A stretch of 64,000 nt of DNA from Candidatus Pantoea edessiphila (GTDB lineage: Bacteria; Pseudomonadota; Gammaproteobacteria; Enterobacterales; Enterobacteriaceae): assembly GCF_002933315.1 (NCBI RefSeq), contig NZ_PDKT01000003.1:22449-86448 (forward strand). The letters run 5' to 3'. Position numbers and translations under genes: made by a program. How positions within the stretch are numbered: position 1 is the stretch's first letter; the number at the start of each line of letters is the position of its first letter. The notes beneath the pieces were generated by a model that was not told where the DNA came from, ran no database searches, and saw only the letters and a list, made by a program, of their open reading frames with translations. Positions 1 through 8,128 of the stretch are shown piece by piece.

Positions 1-1
1 G

Positions 2-1333
2 GTTGCTATTGCGGATGTTAGTTACTATGTTCGTCCAGGTACACCGTTAGATAAAGAAGCATATTTGCGTGGTAATTCAGTTTATTTTCCTTCAAAAGTA
101 ATACCAATGCTACCAGAACTTCTTTCTAATGAATTGTGTTCTCTTAACCCAAACATTGATTGTTTGTGTATCGTTTGTGAGATGAATATTTCTTCTAAAG
201 GTAGATTAACTGATTTCAAACATTATGAAGCAATAATGAAATCACATGCTCGCTTAACCTATAATGAAGCATTGGATATATTACAGGATCACTCTAAATT
301 AAATGATAGACATTTATCCTTAAAAAATATTCTTGAAAATCTTTATAAGTTATATCAAGTATTAGCAACAGCTCGTAAGAACAGAGGTGGTATTTCTTTT
401 GAAACTTCAGAAATTAAATTTATATTTAATTCTGAAAATCGTATTGAAAATATTAAACGTGTTTTTCGTAATGATATACATAAAATTGTAGAAGAATGTA
501 TGATATTAGCTAATTTTGCTTCTGCTAGTTTTGTAGAAAAAAGTAAAGAACCTGTTTTATTTCGTTATCACGATTGTCCTAGTGTTGATAGTATTAAAAA
601 TTTCCATCATGTGTTAAATGAATTAGGTATTAAATTATCAGGAGGAAATCAACCTAAGCCGATTGATTATTCATTATTATTAATGGAAATTTCTAAAAGA
701 CCAGATGCTGATATGTTACAAATTATGTTATTACGTTCTATGAAACAAGCAATTTATGATCCACAAAACAGAGGACATTTTGGGTTAGCATTAACTTCAT
801 ATGCACACTTTACATCTCCTATCCGTCGTTATCCTGATCTTTTATTACATCGAGTAATTAAATATTTATTATATAAAGAAAAAAAAAATATATCCATTAA
901 CCATGGAAGTCATCATTATAATATTAAAGAAATGATAAAACTAGGTTATCAATGTTCTCTAACTGAACGTCGAGCTGATGAGGCTGTTCGTGATGTTTCA
1001 GATTGGTTAAAATGTGATTTCATGAGAAAAAAAATAGGTAAAACATTTGATGGTGTTGTTTTTAGCATTACAAATTTTGGTTTGTTTGTACGTTTAAATG
1101 AATTTTTAATTGAAGGATTAATACATATTTCAACTCTTAAAAAAGATTATTATAAATTTGATACAATATGTCAAAGTCTTATCGGCGAATCTAGTGGATA
1201 TGTTTATCGTTTAGGTGATGCAGTAAAAGTTTATATTACATCTGTAAATATGGATCAAAGAAGAATAGACTTTACGTTAATTGCTAGTGAAAATAATATG
1301 AAACATAAAGATAACAATATGATTATTTTCTAA
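2..1333 (+). CDS. rnr: RNase R, C-terminal part (5' end outside window)
   Basis: 3'-5' exoribonuclease of the RNB family that degrades structured RNA and takes part in rRNA and tmRNA-linked quality control. The frame is open from base 2, so this is the last 443 residues; the true start lies upstream of the window. Seen: the catalytic RNB domain, including a SPIRRYPDLLLHR segment, followed by one S1 RNA-binding domain (GVVFSITNFGLFV). The E. coli protein continues into a long lysine-rich tail; here it stops about 20 residues after the S1 core, so that tail is nearly absent. rlmB follows, as in E. coli. Confidence 0.95.
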   Translation, partial: VAIADVSYYVRPGTPLDKEAYLRGNSVYFPSKVIPMLPELLSNELCSLNPNIDCLCIVCEMNISSKGRLTDFKHYEAIMKSHARLTYNEALDILQDHSKLNDRHLSLKNILENLYKLYQVLATARKNRGGISFETSEIKFIFNSENRIENIKRVFRNDIHKIVEECMILANFASASFVEKSKEPVLFRYHDCPSVDSIKNFHHVLNELGIKLSGGNQPKPIDYSLLLMEISKRPDADMLQIMLLRSMKQAIYDPQNRGHFGLALTSYAHFTSPIRRYPDLLLHRVIKYLLYKEKKNISINHGSHHYNIKEMIKLGYQCSLTERRADEAVRDVSDWLKCDFMRKKIGKTFDGVVFSITNFGLFVRLNEFLIEGLIHISTLKKDYYKFDTICQSLIGESSGYVYRLGDAVKVYITSVNMDQRRIDFTLIASENNMKHKDNNMIIF

Positions 1334-1411
1334 TAATTAATAATAAAAATGATGAATAATATATGTTATATTTATTAGTCTATTTATATTTTATTAAATT
1401 CAATAATCATT

Positions 1412-2161
1412 ATGAATAATATCATTTTTGGAATAAATACTGTACAAACTATACAAAATACCAATCCTAATAGTCTTAAAGAAGTTTTTATCATTAAAGA
1501 TAATAGAAGAAACGATCGTTTAAATTTATTATATATTTCACTTAAAAAACAAGGAATTAAAATAAATTTAATAGATCGTCAATTAATTGATCTTAAAGTT
1601 AGGAAAGGCGTTAATCATCAAGGTGTAGTAGCAATAATAAGATCTTTTAATCAACATAATGAAAATGTTCTTGAAAAATTTCTTAAAAATATAAAAAAAC
1701 CATTATTATTAGTTTTAGATTGTATTACAGATCCCCATAATTTAGGTGCTTGCATACGCACCGCTGATGCAGCTGGAGTTAATGCAATAATAGTTCCAAA
1801 AAATCGCTCAGCTTCACTTAATGAAACTGTACAGAAAGTAGCTAGTGGTGCATCAGTAAATGTTCCATTAATAAGAGTTACTAATCTAGCAAGAACGTTA
1901 TATTTTTTACAGCAAAAAAATATTTTGATAGTAGGCACTTCAAGTAAATCAGAATATAACTTATACACAAGAAAATTAGTTCTTCCAATAGCATTGGTAA
2001 TGGGTTCAGAAAGTACTGGTATACGTTATTTAACTCGTAAATGTTGTGATGAATTGATAAGCATCCCAATGCATGGTATAATTCCATCATTGAATATATC
2101 GGTTGCAACTGGTATATGTTTGTTTGAAATATTACGCCAACAAAAAGAGGTAACATCATAA
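1412..2161 (+). CDS. rlmB: 23S rRNA (guanosine-2251-2'-O)-methyltransferase RlmB
   Basis: SPOUT-class methyltransferase that 2'-O-methylates G2251 in the 23S P loop using SAM. At 249 residues it is close to the E. coli length (243). The three SpoU motifs are visible: DPHNLGACIRTADAAG near residue 107, MGSESTGI near 197, and SLNISVATGICLFE near 225. The N-terminal substrate-binding domain is present. It lies 78 bp after rnr in the same direction, the E. coli order, and is probably cotranscribed with it. The genes found between rlmB and rpsF in E. coli are gone. Confidence 0.95.
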   Translation: MNNIIFGINTVQTIQNTNPNSLKEVFIIKDNRRNDRLNLLYISLKKQGIKINLIDRQLIDLKVRKGVNHQGVVAIIRSFNQHNENVLEKFLKNIKKPLLLVLDCITDPHNLGACIRTADAAGVNAIIVPKNRSASLNETVQKVASGASVNVPLIRVTNLARTLYFLQQKNILIVGTSSKSEYNLYTRKLVLPIALVMGSESTGIRYLTRKCCDELISIPMHGIIPSLNISVATGICLFEILRQQKEVTS

Positions 2162-2436
2162 TGTAATAAATATTTTTTTGTTTTTTTAAAAATTTATTAT
2201 GATACCTATTTTTAAACAGCTATTTTACTCCGTTAGTTTTTGTCGTATGATTATGGTATTTAAAATTAAATATTAGTTAATTGTGTATTCATAGACTTTT
2301 CTAAAAATTAATATTTAATTTATTTTATTATTTAAAAAATGTTGTTTATTACTATAAATAGAATATATGTTTGAAAGTTCCTTGCTTCTTGTAGTCTATA
2401 AAACACAGAAGCTATAATCCGAGAGGAGCACTTAAA

Positions 2437-2835
2437 ATGCGTCACTATGAAATTATATTGATGATACATCCAGATCAGAGTGAAAAAGTTACAGATATAA
2501 TTGAAGGTTATACTAGTTTTATAAAAAAATCTAAAGGTAAGATACATCGTTTAGAAGATTGGCGTCGTCGTCAATTAGCTTATCCAATTAATAAACTTCA
2601 TAAAGCTCATTACATTTTGCTTAATATTGAAGTATCTAAAGAAACAATTAAAGAACTAGAAAATAATTTTAAATTTAACGATTCCATAATACGTAACATA
2701 ATTATACGTGTTAAGAATGCAATAAATGAACCTTCCTGTATAATGAAGATTAAAGATGATAGACGTAACAAACGTGAAGATTTTATTAATGAACCTATTA
2801 ATATTTTGTCTAATATTAAAGATTCTGAAGAATAA
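2437..2835 (+). CDS. rpsF: Small ribosomal subunit protein S6
   Basis: S6 binds 16S rRNA in the platform as a heterodimer with S18. The 132-residue product begins MRHYEI, the standard S6 start, and has the conserved [11 protein letters not shown] segment. A strong Shine-Dalgarno (GAGAGGAGC) precedes the ATG. The C-terminal tail is lysine- and asparagine-rich and ends in acidic residues (DSEE), like E. coli. First gene of an rpsF-rpsR-rplI cluster in which priB is missing. Confidence 0.97.
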   Translation: MRHYEIILMIHPDQSEKVTDIIEGYTSFIKKSKGKIHRLEDWRRRQLAYPINKLHKAHYILLNIEVSKETIKELENNFKFNDSIIRNIIIRVKNAINEPSCIMKIKDDRRNKREDFINEPINILSNIKDSEE

Positions 2836-2891
2836 TATCTGTATTTTTTAGTTTTCAATTTATTTTAAAATTAATTTAAGGAGTTAATTAA

Positions 2892-3119
2892 ATGACACGT
2901 TATTTTCGTCGTCGCAAGTTTTGTCGTTTTACTGTAGAAGGAATTAATGAAATAGATTATAAAGATATAGTAATGCTTAAAAATTATATTACTGAAAATG
3001 GTAAGATAGTACCAAGCCGTATTACTGGCACTTGTGCAAAATATCAACGTCAATTAGCTCAAGCTATAAAACGTGCACGTTATTTATCTTTAATACCTTA
3101 TACTGATCGTCATAAATAA
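2892..3119 (+). CDS. rpsR: Small ribosomal subunit protein S18
   Basis: S18, partner of S6 in the 30S platform. The 75 residues equal the E. coli length, with the conserved FRRRKFCRF start and the [15 protein letters not shown] core followed by the basic tail. An AAGGAG Shine-Dalgarno stands before the ATG. It starts 56 bp after rpsF. In E. coli the primosome gene priB sits in this gap; here there is no room for it. Confidence 0.97.
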   Translation: MTRYFRRRKFCRFTVEGINEIDYKDIVMLKNYITENGKIVPSRITGTCAKYQRQLAQAIKRARYLSLIPYTDRHK

Positions 3120-3154
3120 TTTTTATTAACTTTTAGATACAATGGGATTGCATA

Positions 3155-3607
3155 GTGAAAATTATTATTCTTGATAAAATAAAAAAACTGGGTGATATTG
3201 GTGATATAATTAATGTTAAATCCGGATATGCTCGTAATTTTTTAGTTCCAAAAGGAAAAGCTATACTTGCTACGAAAAAAAATATAAGTTCTTTTGAAGA
3301 ACATAGTAAGCAAATGAAAGATAAAATCACTAAAAATGCAATGATGGCAAATAATAGAGCTGAAAAAATTAATCAATTAGGGTCAATTACAATTATTTCT
3401 AAAGCTGGGAAAAAAGGTAAACTCTTTGGATCTGTAGGCGCTCGTAATATTGCTGATGCTATTACTTCAGCTGGAATTAAGGTTAATAAAAATGAAGTAA
3501 GATTACCAAATGGTGTATTACGTACTGTTGGACAACATGAAGTATGTTTTCATTTATATAATGAAATATTTGCAAAGTTAATTGTAAATATTATAGATTG
3601 TCAATAG
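3155..3607 (+). CDS. rplI: Large ribosomal subunit protein L9
   Basis: L9 binds 23S rRNA near the L1 stalk and helps maintain reading frame. The 150-residue product keeps the N-terminal domain (GDIINVKSGYARNFLVPKG), the long connecting helix and the C-terminal domain (GKLFGSVGARNIADAI). The start is GTG: translation from 3155 gives the expected MKIIILDKI. It ends the rpsF-rpsR-rplI cluster. An AT-rich dyad (TATAAATATTTATA then a T run) just after the stop may terminate it. Confidence 0.96.
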   Translation: MKIIILDKIKKLGDIGDIINVKSGYARNFLVPKGKAILATKKNISSFEEHSKQMKDKITKNAMMANNRAEKINQLGSITIISKAGKKGKLFGSVGARNIADAITSAGIKVNKNEVRLPNGVLRTVGQHEVCFHLYNEIFAKLIVNIIDCQ

Positions 3608-3692
3608 TGTTATATAAATATTTATATTTTTTTATAAAAAATTAGTATTGAATAATATAATAATTAATTATTTTTAAAAGTTATAAATTCAT

Positions 3693-4457
3693 ATGAATAT
3701 AAATAAAGAAAGTTTATTGCAGAACATTTGTGTAATAGCAAAGTCGGCAGGTGAATCTATAATAGCCATATATCATGATATGACAAATTATCAAATTCGC
3801 AAAAAAATAGATAAATCTCCAGTCACTGAAGCGGATATTATTTCAAATAATATAATTCTTAGTAGTTTAAAGAATATAACACCAAATATACCTATCTTAT
3901 CAGAAGAAAATCCGATACCTTGGGATATCCGTAAGAATTGGCAAGATTATTGGTTAGTAGATCCTTTAGATGGAACTAAAGAATTTATTCAACATAATGG
4001 CGAATTTACTGTAAATATCGCATTAATTGAAAAAGGTAAACCTATATTAGGTGTAGTTTACGCGCCAGCATTAAATTTAATGTATTTTGCATCAGAAAAG
4101 CAAGCATGGAAAAAAACGGATAAGCATATTAGACCAATTAGTTGTTGCCAAGCAAATCCGATGTCAGTGATAATTAGTCGTTCTCATAATAATGATGTTG
4201 ATAAAATGAATAAATTCTTGTCTAATTTAGGTGAACATAAAATTATAAAAATTGGATCATCACTAAAATTTTGTTTAGTAGCTGAAGGTAAAGCACAACT
4301 GTATCCACGTTTTAATAATACAAATATTTGGGATACAGGTGCAGGACAAGCAGTCGCTATAGCTTCAGGAGCACATGTTAACGATTGGAATGGTAGTCCA
4401 TTAAATTATATACCACGTGAATCCTTTCTTAATCCAAATTTTCTAGTGTCTACTTAG
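3693..4457 (+). CDS. cysQ: 3'(2'),5'-bisphosphate nucleotidase CysQ
   Basis: Hydrolyses adenosine 3',5'-bisphosphate (PAP), the by-product of sulfate activation and acyl-carrier-protein turnover, to AMP. It is a member of the inositol monophosphatase superfamily. At 254 residues it is slightly longer than E. coli CysQ (246). The metal-binding signature DPLDGTKEF lies near residue 90 and the second signature WDTGAGQAVAIASGA near 212. It faces ppa convergently. Its retention suggests PAP is still made, by sulfate assimilation or ACP turnover; no cys reductase gene is in this window to decide. Confidence 0.94.
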   Translation: MNINKESLLQNICVIAKSAGESIIAIYHDMTNYQIRKKIDKSPVTEADIISNNIILSSLKNITPNIPILSEENPIPWDIRKNWQDYWLVDPLDGTKEFIQHNGEFTVNIALIEKGKPILGVVYAPALNLMYFASEKQAWKKTDKHIRPISCCQANPMSVIISRSHNNDVDKMNKFLSNLGEHKIIKIGSSLKFCLVAEGKAQLYPRFNNTNIWDTGAGQAVAIASGAHVNDWNGSPLNYIPRESFLNPNFLVST

Positions 4458-4569
4458 TAGATTAAATTTAATACATTAAAATATTTATATTTTTTTCTTA
4501 ATATTTGCTTTAAAAATAAATTTAAAACTATAAAATTATGTTCCAATATTAGTAAAAAAAATAATAATA

Positions 4570-5109
4570 TTAATTGTTCTTGTATTTTTTAGCTCTTTCA
4601 AAAGAAGAAATAATTTCATTTTTAGCTTCTACAGCATCACCCCATGAATTGACTTTTGTCCATTTTCCTTTTTCAAGATCTTTATAATGTGAAAAAAAGT
4701 GAATTATCTGATTTCGCAATAATTCTGGCAAATCATTTATATTGTGAACACAATCGTATTGTTTTGATATTGTTGTATGAGGAACAGCAACTAATTTAGA
4801 ATCTATTCCAGAATCATCAATCATGTTTAAAATACCAACTGGACGACATCTAATAACAGATTTTGGTTTTAATGGATATGGAGTTGGTACTAATGTATCA
4901 ACTGGATCACCATCAAGAGATAAAGTATTGTTAATATAGCCATAATTACAAGGATAAAACATAGTTGTAGAGATAAAACGATCTACAAACAAAATATTTG
5001 ATTCTTTATTAATTTCATATTTAATTGGATTATCGTTTGCAGAAATTTCAATAATTACATAAATATCTTCCGGTACTTTTATACCTGCTGGTATTTGGTC
5101 TAAACTCAT
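4570..5109 (-). CDS. ppa: Inorganic pyrophosphatase
   Basis: Cytoplasmic family I pyrophosphatase that pulls nucleic acid, aminoacyl-tRNA and cofactor synthesis forward by hydrolysing PPi. At 179 residues it matches the family (E. coli 176). Active-site features seen: FYPCNYGYI, the DGDPVDTLV metal-binding aspartates, DDSGIDSK, and [14 protein letters not shown] in the C-terminal part. The ATG at 5109 gives the usual MSL start. Convergent with cysQ across 112 bp of AT-rich DNA with no clear hairpin. Confidence 0.96.
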   Translation of the reverse strand: MSLDQIPAGIKVPEDIYVIIEISANDNPIKYEINKESNILFVDRFISTTMFYPCNYGYINNTLSLDGDPVDTLVPTPYPLKPKSVIRCRPVGILNMIDDSGIDSKLVAVPHTTISKQYDCVHNINDLPELLRNQIIHFFSHYKDLEKGKWTKVNSWGDAVEAKNEIISSFERAKKYKNN

Positions 5110-5264
5110 TATAGATATACCTCATGTGTTTATATTATTTAAATAAATTTATTATTCAATTTTTATTATAACAAATAATTTATTAAAACAAATTATCTAT
5201 TTTATAATATGTTTTGATAAAAATTATATTTACGTAAATTTTATTGAATTTATAATAAACCTAT

Positions 5265-5293
5265 ATGACATGATATATTAAATATGTTATTAT
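5265..5293 (+). promoter_or_regulatory. Sigma70 promoter of rnpB
   Basis: A -35-like ATGACA (5265-5270) is spaced 17 bp from a -10-like TATTAT (5288-5293). TG one base upstream of the -10 (5285-5286) makes an extended -10. Predicted initiation at about 5300-5302 coincides with the 5' strand of RNase P RNA helix P1, which supports the call. Confidence 0.65.
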
Positions 5294-5301
5294 TCTATTC
5301 T

Positions 5302-5673
5302 AAAGTTAACTAAACAGTCGCTGCTTTTTAATATTAATTTATATTTTAATTTGTATATATAAAAAGGGGAGGAAAGTCCGGGCTCCTAGGGTAGGGTGCC
5401 AGGTAATACCTGGGAAGTGAGAGCTTACGACTAGTGCAACAGAAAATAAACCGCTTAAGTTGTAATTTTAAGTAAGGGTGAAAAGGTGTGGTAAGAGCAC
5501 ACCGCATACCTGGTAACAGTGTATGGTATTGTAAACTCCACCTGGAGCAAGGCCAAACAGGGATTTAAAGTATAACCCATACTAATGCCCGGGTAGGCTG
5601 CTTGAACTAACAAGTAATTGTTAGTCTAGATGAATGACTGTTCACGACAGAACCCGGCTTACAGGTTGACTTT
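5302..5673 (+). ncRNA. rnpB: RNase P RNA (M1 RNA)
   Basis: Catalytic RNA that matures tRNA 5' ends. Conserved blocks seen in order: GAGGAAAGTCCGGGCTCC, AGGGTGCCAGGTAA, AGTGCAACAGA, GGTAAACTCCACC-like sequence, GAGCAAGGCCAAA, CCCGGGTAGGCTGCTTGA, and ATGAATGACTG...ACAGAACCCGGCTTA. Helix P1 pairs 5302-5310 with 5665-5673, nine pairs including one G-U, and fixes both ends. The P3 and P12 regions are shortened or AT-replaced relative to E. coli. It has its own promoter and faces yqjK convergently. Confidence 0.97.
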
Positions 5674-5679
5674 TTAATT

Positions 5680-5714
5680 AAAATGATATGGTATATCTTA
5701 TACTATATCATTTT
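5680..5714. terminator. Bidirectional terminator hairpin between rnpB and yqjK
   Basis: A 16-bp stem (5680-5695 with 5699-5714) with a single G-U pair and a TCT loop. The A run at one foot and T run at the other give a U-tract on both strands. The right arm overlaps the yqjK stop codon (5713-5715). It most likely ends both convergent transcripts. Confidence 0.75.
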
Positions 5715-6024
5715 ATCTTAGTAAATATTTCTTAAAAAAGGTTTCTTTAAAGGATCTAATAGTTTTCCAAACATTCCACAATCCAAATCCATACCTCATC
5801 AATCTTATCAATGAATTAAATTTTCTTGCTCTTGTAGACCATATGGCTAATATACTAGTACCAATAAGTAAATATTTTTGCATGTCTAGTAAAGTCAACC
5901 AACAATTATCGTATTTTTTAGTTTTTAACATCAATTCAGATTTTAGTTTTGATAAATTCACACGTTGATTGTGTATTTCACTACATATTAAATTTATCAA
6001 TATTCTACGTTTTTGATAATGCAT
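5713..6024 (-). CDS. yqjK: YqjK-like protein
   Basis: Small protein of unknown function, last gene of the yqjE-yqjK pair. The 103 residues resemble E. coli YqjK (99): a basic, coiled-coil-prone N-terminal half, then a central hydrophobic stretch (LLIGTSILAIWS) and a RLMRYGFGLWNVWKTIR motif. Its ATG overlaps the yqjE stop codon (TAATG, 1-base overlap), indicating translational coupling. Role inferred only from its partner: an inner-membrane-associated accessory. Confidence 0.85.
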   Translation of the reverse strand: MHYQKRRILINLICSEIHNQRVNLSKLKSELMLKTKKYDNCWLTLLDMQKYLLIGTSILAIWSTRARKFNSLIRLMRYGFGLWNVWKTIRSFKETFFKKYLLR

Positions 6025-6419
6025 TATTTTTTATCCTCAAGCATACTACGGTCTATTTTTAATTCTTCACAAGAATGCTGCAGTAATGTAGATTGGCGAG
6101 ATTTTTTAAAAACTAAAACACTAAAGATAAATGACAGTGATAACAATGTAGTGCTAATAGCAACTAGCACTGCAATACGATATTGTGGATTCACAGACCA
6201 TAGTATTAATATTAATAAACAAAAAAAACCTAAGGAGGCAAATAAAAATATTAACCCAATCATTAATAAAATTTGTAAGACTTTAAACTTTTCTTCTTCT
6301 ATTTCCAAAATTATTAAATTCAATCTAGTCTCTAATATTCCTACAATTTTAGCAATAATACTTTGGCCAATATCTAATATATTTTTGGTGGGGTTTGGTT
6401 TGCTGTTTAAAGTATTCAT
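6024..6419 (-). CDS. yqjE: YqjE family inner-membrane protein
   Basis: Phage holin superfamily III / YqjE family membrane protein of unknown function. The 131 residues match E. coli YqjE (134). Seen: an N-terminal cytoplasmic part (ETRLNLIILEIEEEK), two long transmembrane helices separated by a short WSVNPQYR loop, and a basic C-terminal part (FKKSRQSTLLQHS). Coupled to yqjK. In E. coli yqjD and yqjC precede it; both are missing, and a 20-bp tandem repeat sits right at its 5' end. Confidence 0.88.
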   Translation of the reverse strand: MNTLNSKPNPTKNILDIGQSIIAKIVGILETRLNLIILEIEEEKFKVLQILLMIGLIFLFASLGFFCLLILILWSVNPQYRIAVLVAISTTLLSLSFIFSVLVFKKSRQSTLLQHSCEELKIDRSMLEDKK

Positions 6420-6420
6420 A

Positions 6421-6460
6421 ATAATATCTTGAGTTAAAATATAATATCTTGAGTTAAAAT
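6421..6460. repeat. 20-bp perfect tandem duplication upstream of yqjE
   Basis: Two identical copies of ATAATATCTTGAGTTAAAAT lie head to tail at 6421-6440 and 6441-6460, starting 2 bp before the yqjE start codon on the minus strand. They duplicate the region where a ribosome binding site should be; no good Shine-Dalgarno is visible in either copy. Confidence 0.9.
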
Positions 6461-6681
6461 TAAATAATATAATATTGATTTTTAATAAAATTATATATTA
6501 ATTTTTACTTTTATAACAAAATTAATTAAACAATAACATATTATAGACATTAGCAATTAAAAATTCAAAATAAATTAATATTTGTAATTTTTATGTAATA
6601 TTTAATTATCAAGTAATTAATTTAATTGTAACTATCAAATTATCAAATATGATAATACAAGTAAAATTATAAAACAACTTG

Positions 6682-7353
6682 TTACTTACTTTTATTTCTA
6701 TCAGATTTTTTTTTACTGTATAACATTATTAATAAACTTATTATGCCAAAAAAAAGTAATACTAAAGGTAATAATATTAATAAAAACATTAATTTATCTT
6801 CATAATGAATAAAAATTTTTGTTTTACTTAATACAAATCCTATAGTAATAAGTATTACAATCCATAGCAGTCCACTAATCCAATTAAAAAATTGAAAACG
6901 TATATTATTTAAACCTGACATTCCAGCAATTGTTGGTAATAAGGTTCTAATAAAAGCTATAAACCTACCCATCAATAATGCTGCTAATCCATGACGATAA
7001 AAAAGGTTATGTGCACGCTGATGGTACTTATCAGGAAGTTGTGAAAGCCATTTTTGTACTATTACGGTATTACCTAACCATTTTCCTTGAATGTAACTTA
7101 TCCAATAACCTAAGCCAGCACTAATAGTAAGTATAAAAATAACTAGTGGAAAACTTACTATTCCTTTTCCTACAAGAACACCAACTAGAATTAATAGACT
7201 ATCTCCCGGCAAAAAAGCTGCTGGTAGTAATCCATTTTCTAAAAATACTATTACAAATAAAATTACATAGATAAACCACGTTACTGATGGATCCGATAAA
7301 GTATTATAATCTTTTTGCCATAAAGCATGTAATAAAGTTTGTAAAATATGCAT
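6682..7353 (-). CDS. yqjA: DedA family inner-membrane protein YqjA
   Basis: DedA/VTT-domain membrane protein linked to envelope homeostasis; the wider family transports undecaprenyl phosphate or related lipids. The 223 residues align along their length with E. coli YqjA (220). Seen: LENGLLPAAFLPGDSLL near residue 40, the GRFIAFIRTLLPTIAGMSGL motif with its essential arginines, FFNWISGLLW, and several hydrophobic membrane segments. It has the same neighbours as in E. coli (yqjA, yqjE, yqjK). The start gives MHILQTLLHALWQKD, like the family. Confidence 0.93.
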   Translation of the reverse strand: MHILQTLLHALWQKDYNTLSDPSVTWFIYVILFVIVFLENGLLPAAFLPGDSLLILVGVLVGKGIVSFPLVIFILTISAGLGYWISYIQGKWLGNTVIVQKWLSQLPDKYHQRAHNLFYRHGLAALLMGRFIAFIRTLLPTIAGMSGLNNIRFQFFNWISGLLWIVILITIGFVLSKTKIFIHYEDKLMFLLILLPLVLLFFGIISLLIMLYSKKKSDRNKSK

Positions 7354-7929
7354 TCATAATTCCTGAATTTTTCATTAAATAATGTTTCATATCTATATGA
7401 TTATTTTATATCTATATAATTATTTCATAATTATAAAATTATTCTACAACATATCTTATTCTGCTAGGATAGCAAAATAGGAAGTATATGTAATACAAAA
7501 TTTTTAAAGACTAATCTAATGATTTTTTATTAAAAAGAAAGTTAATAAGAAATATTTGGTAAAAACCTATTTTTATACGAAATGTATTTTTACATTCTTA
7601 ATAAAAAAGAATATCTTTATATTATAAATAAAAATAGCATATATAAGAATATTTAGTTGGAATTTTAGTAAAAATTATTGATACTAACTTATCATTGTTA
7701 GCAAATCATCTAAAAATTGATATTTAAGTTTTTATATTATAAGATCATATAAAAATAATTATTTACATGGATATGAATTATTATAATTAAGTATTTTTAT
7801 TTCTTTCATATAGTTATCTTTAAAATAACAAAAATACATACCAAATACAAATAAAGATTAAAAATATACATTACTACGTACATTTTTATAAATATATTTG
7901 ATATAAGTTTAAAACAATTCTATAACAAA
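7354..7929. other. 576-bp non-coding AT-rich gap upstream of yqjA
   Basis: No protein or RNA gene is recognisable. It holds an imperfect tandem duplication (7389-7426) and a hairpin near 7454-7482 (CTGCTA/TAGCAA core, GGA loop, one mismatch), which could be a relic terminator. It separates yqjA from the tRNA gene; probably the remains of genes present in free-living relatives. Confidence 0.6.
7389..7426. repeat. 19-bp imperfect tandem duplication
   Basis: ATATCTATATGATTATTTT (7389-7407) is followed directly by ATATCTATATAATTATTTC (7408-7426), 17 of 19 bases identical. It lies 36 bp upstream of the yqjA start and may have arisen by slippage in AT-rich DNA. Confidence 0.8.
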
Positions 7930-8002
7930 TGGCCCCTGCTGGATTTGAACCAGCGACCAAGCGATTATGAGTCGCCTGCTCTAACCACTGAGCTAAGGGG
8001 CC
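7930..8002 (-). tRNA. ileX: tRNA-Ile2 (anticodon CAU, lysidine-modified)
   Basis: Read on the minus strand this is a complete 73-nt cloverleaf: acceptor GGCCCCT/AGGGGCC, D arm TAGCTCAGTGGTTAGAGCA, anticodon loop CTCATAA, T arm GCTGGTTCAAATCCAGC, discriminator A. The sequence is nearly that of E. coli ileX, so the CAU anticodon is the kind TilS converts to lysidine to read AUA, not a methionine tRNA. The E. coli position is kept (beside rpoD). The 3' CCA is not encoded, so it must be added by Cca, whose gene is at 14071-15288. Confidence 0.95.
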
Positions 8003-8128
8003 TAAATTTAAATAATCATTAAATTTATGATAACATAAAAATAAAATTATTACAGCTAATTAAAATAAAAATTCGCTTGTTTATATTTATTTTCAACTAG
8101 TGACAAATTTTTAAATAAAATTTAAATT

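Noticed and set aside
1651..1968. 105-codon open frame on the minus strand
   Set aside because: It is antisense to the rlmB catalytic domain, with no support of its own.
6013..6432. 139-codon open frame on the plus strand
   Set aside because: It is antisense to yqjE, which matches its E. coli family well and is coupled to yqjK.
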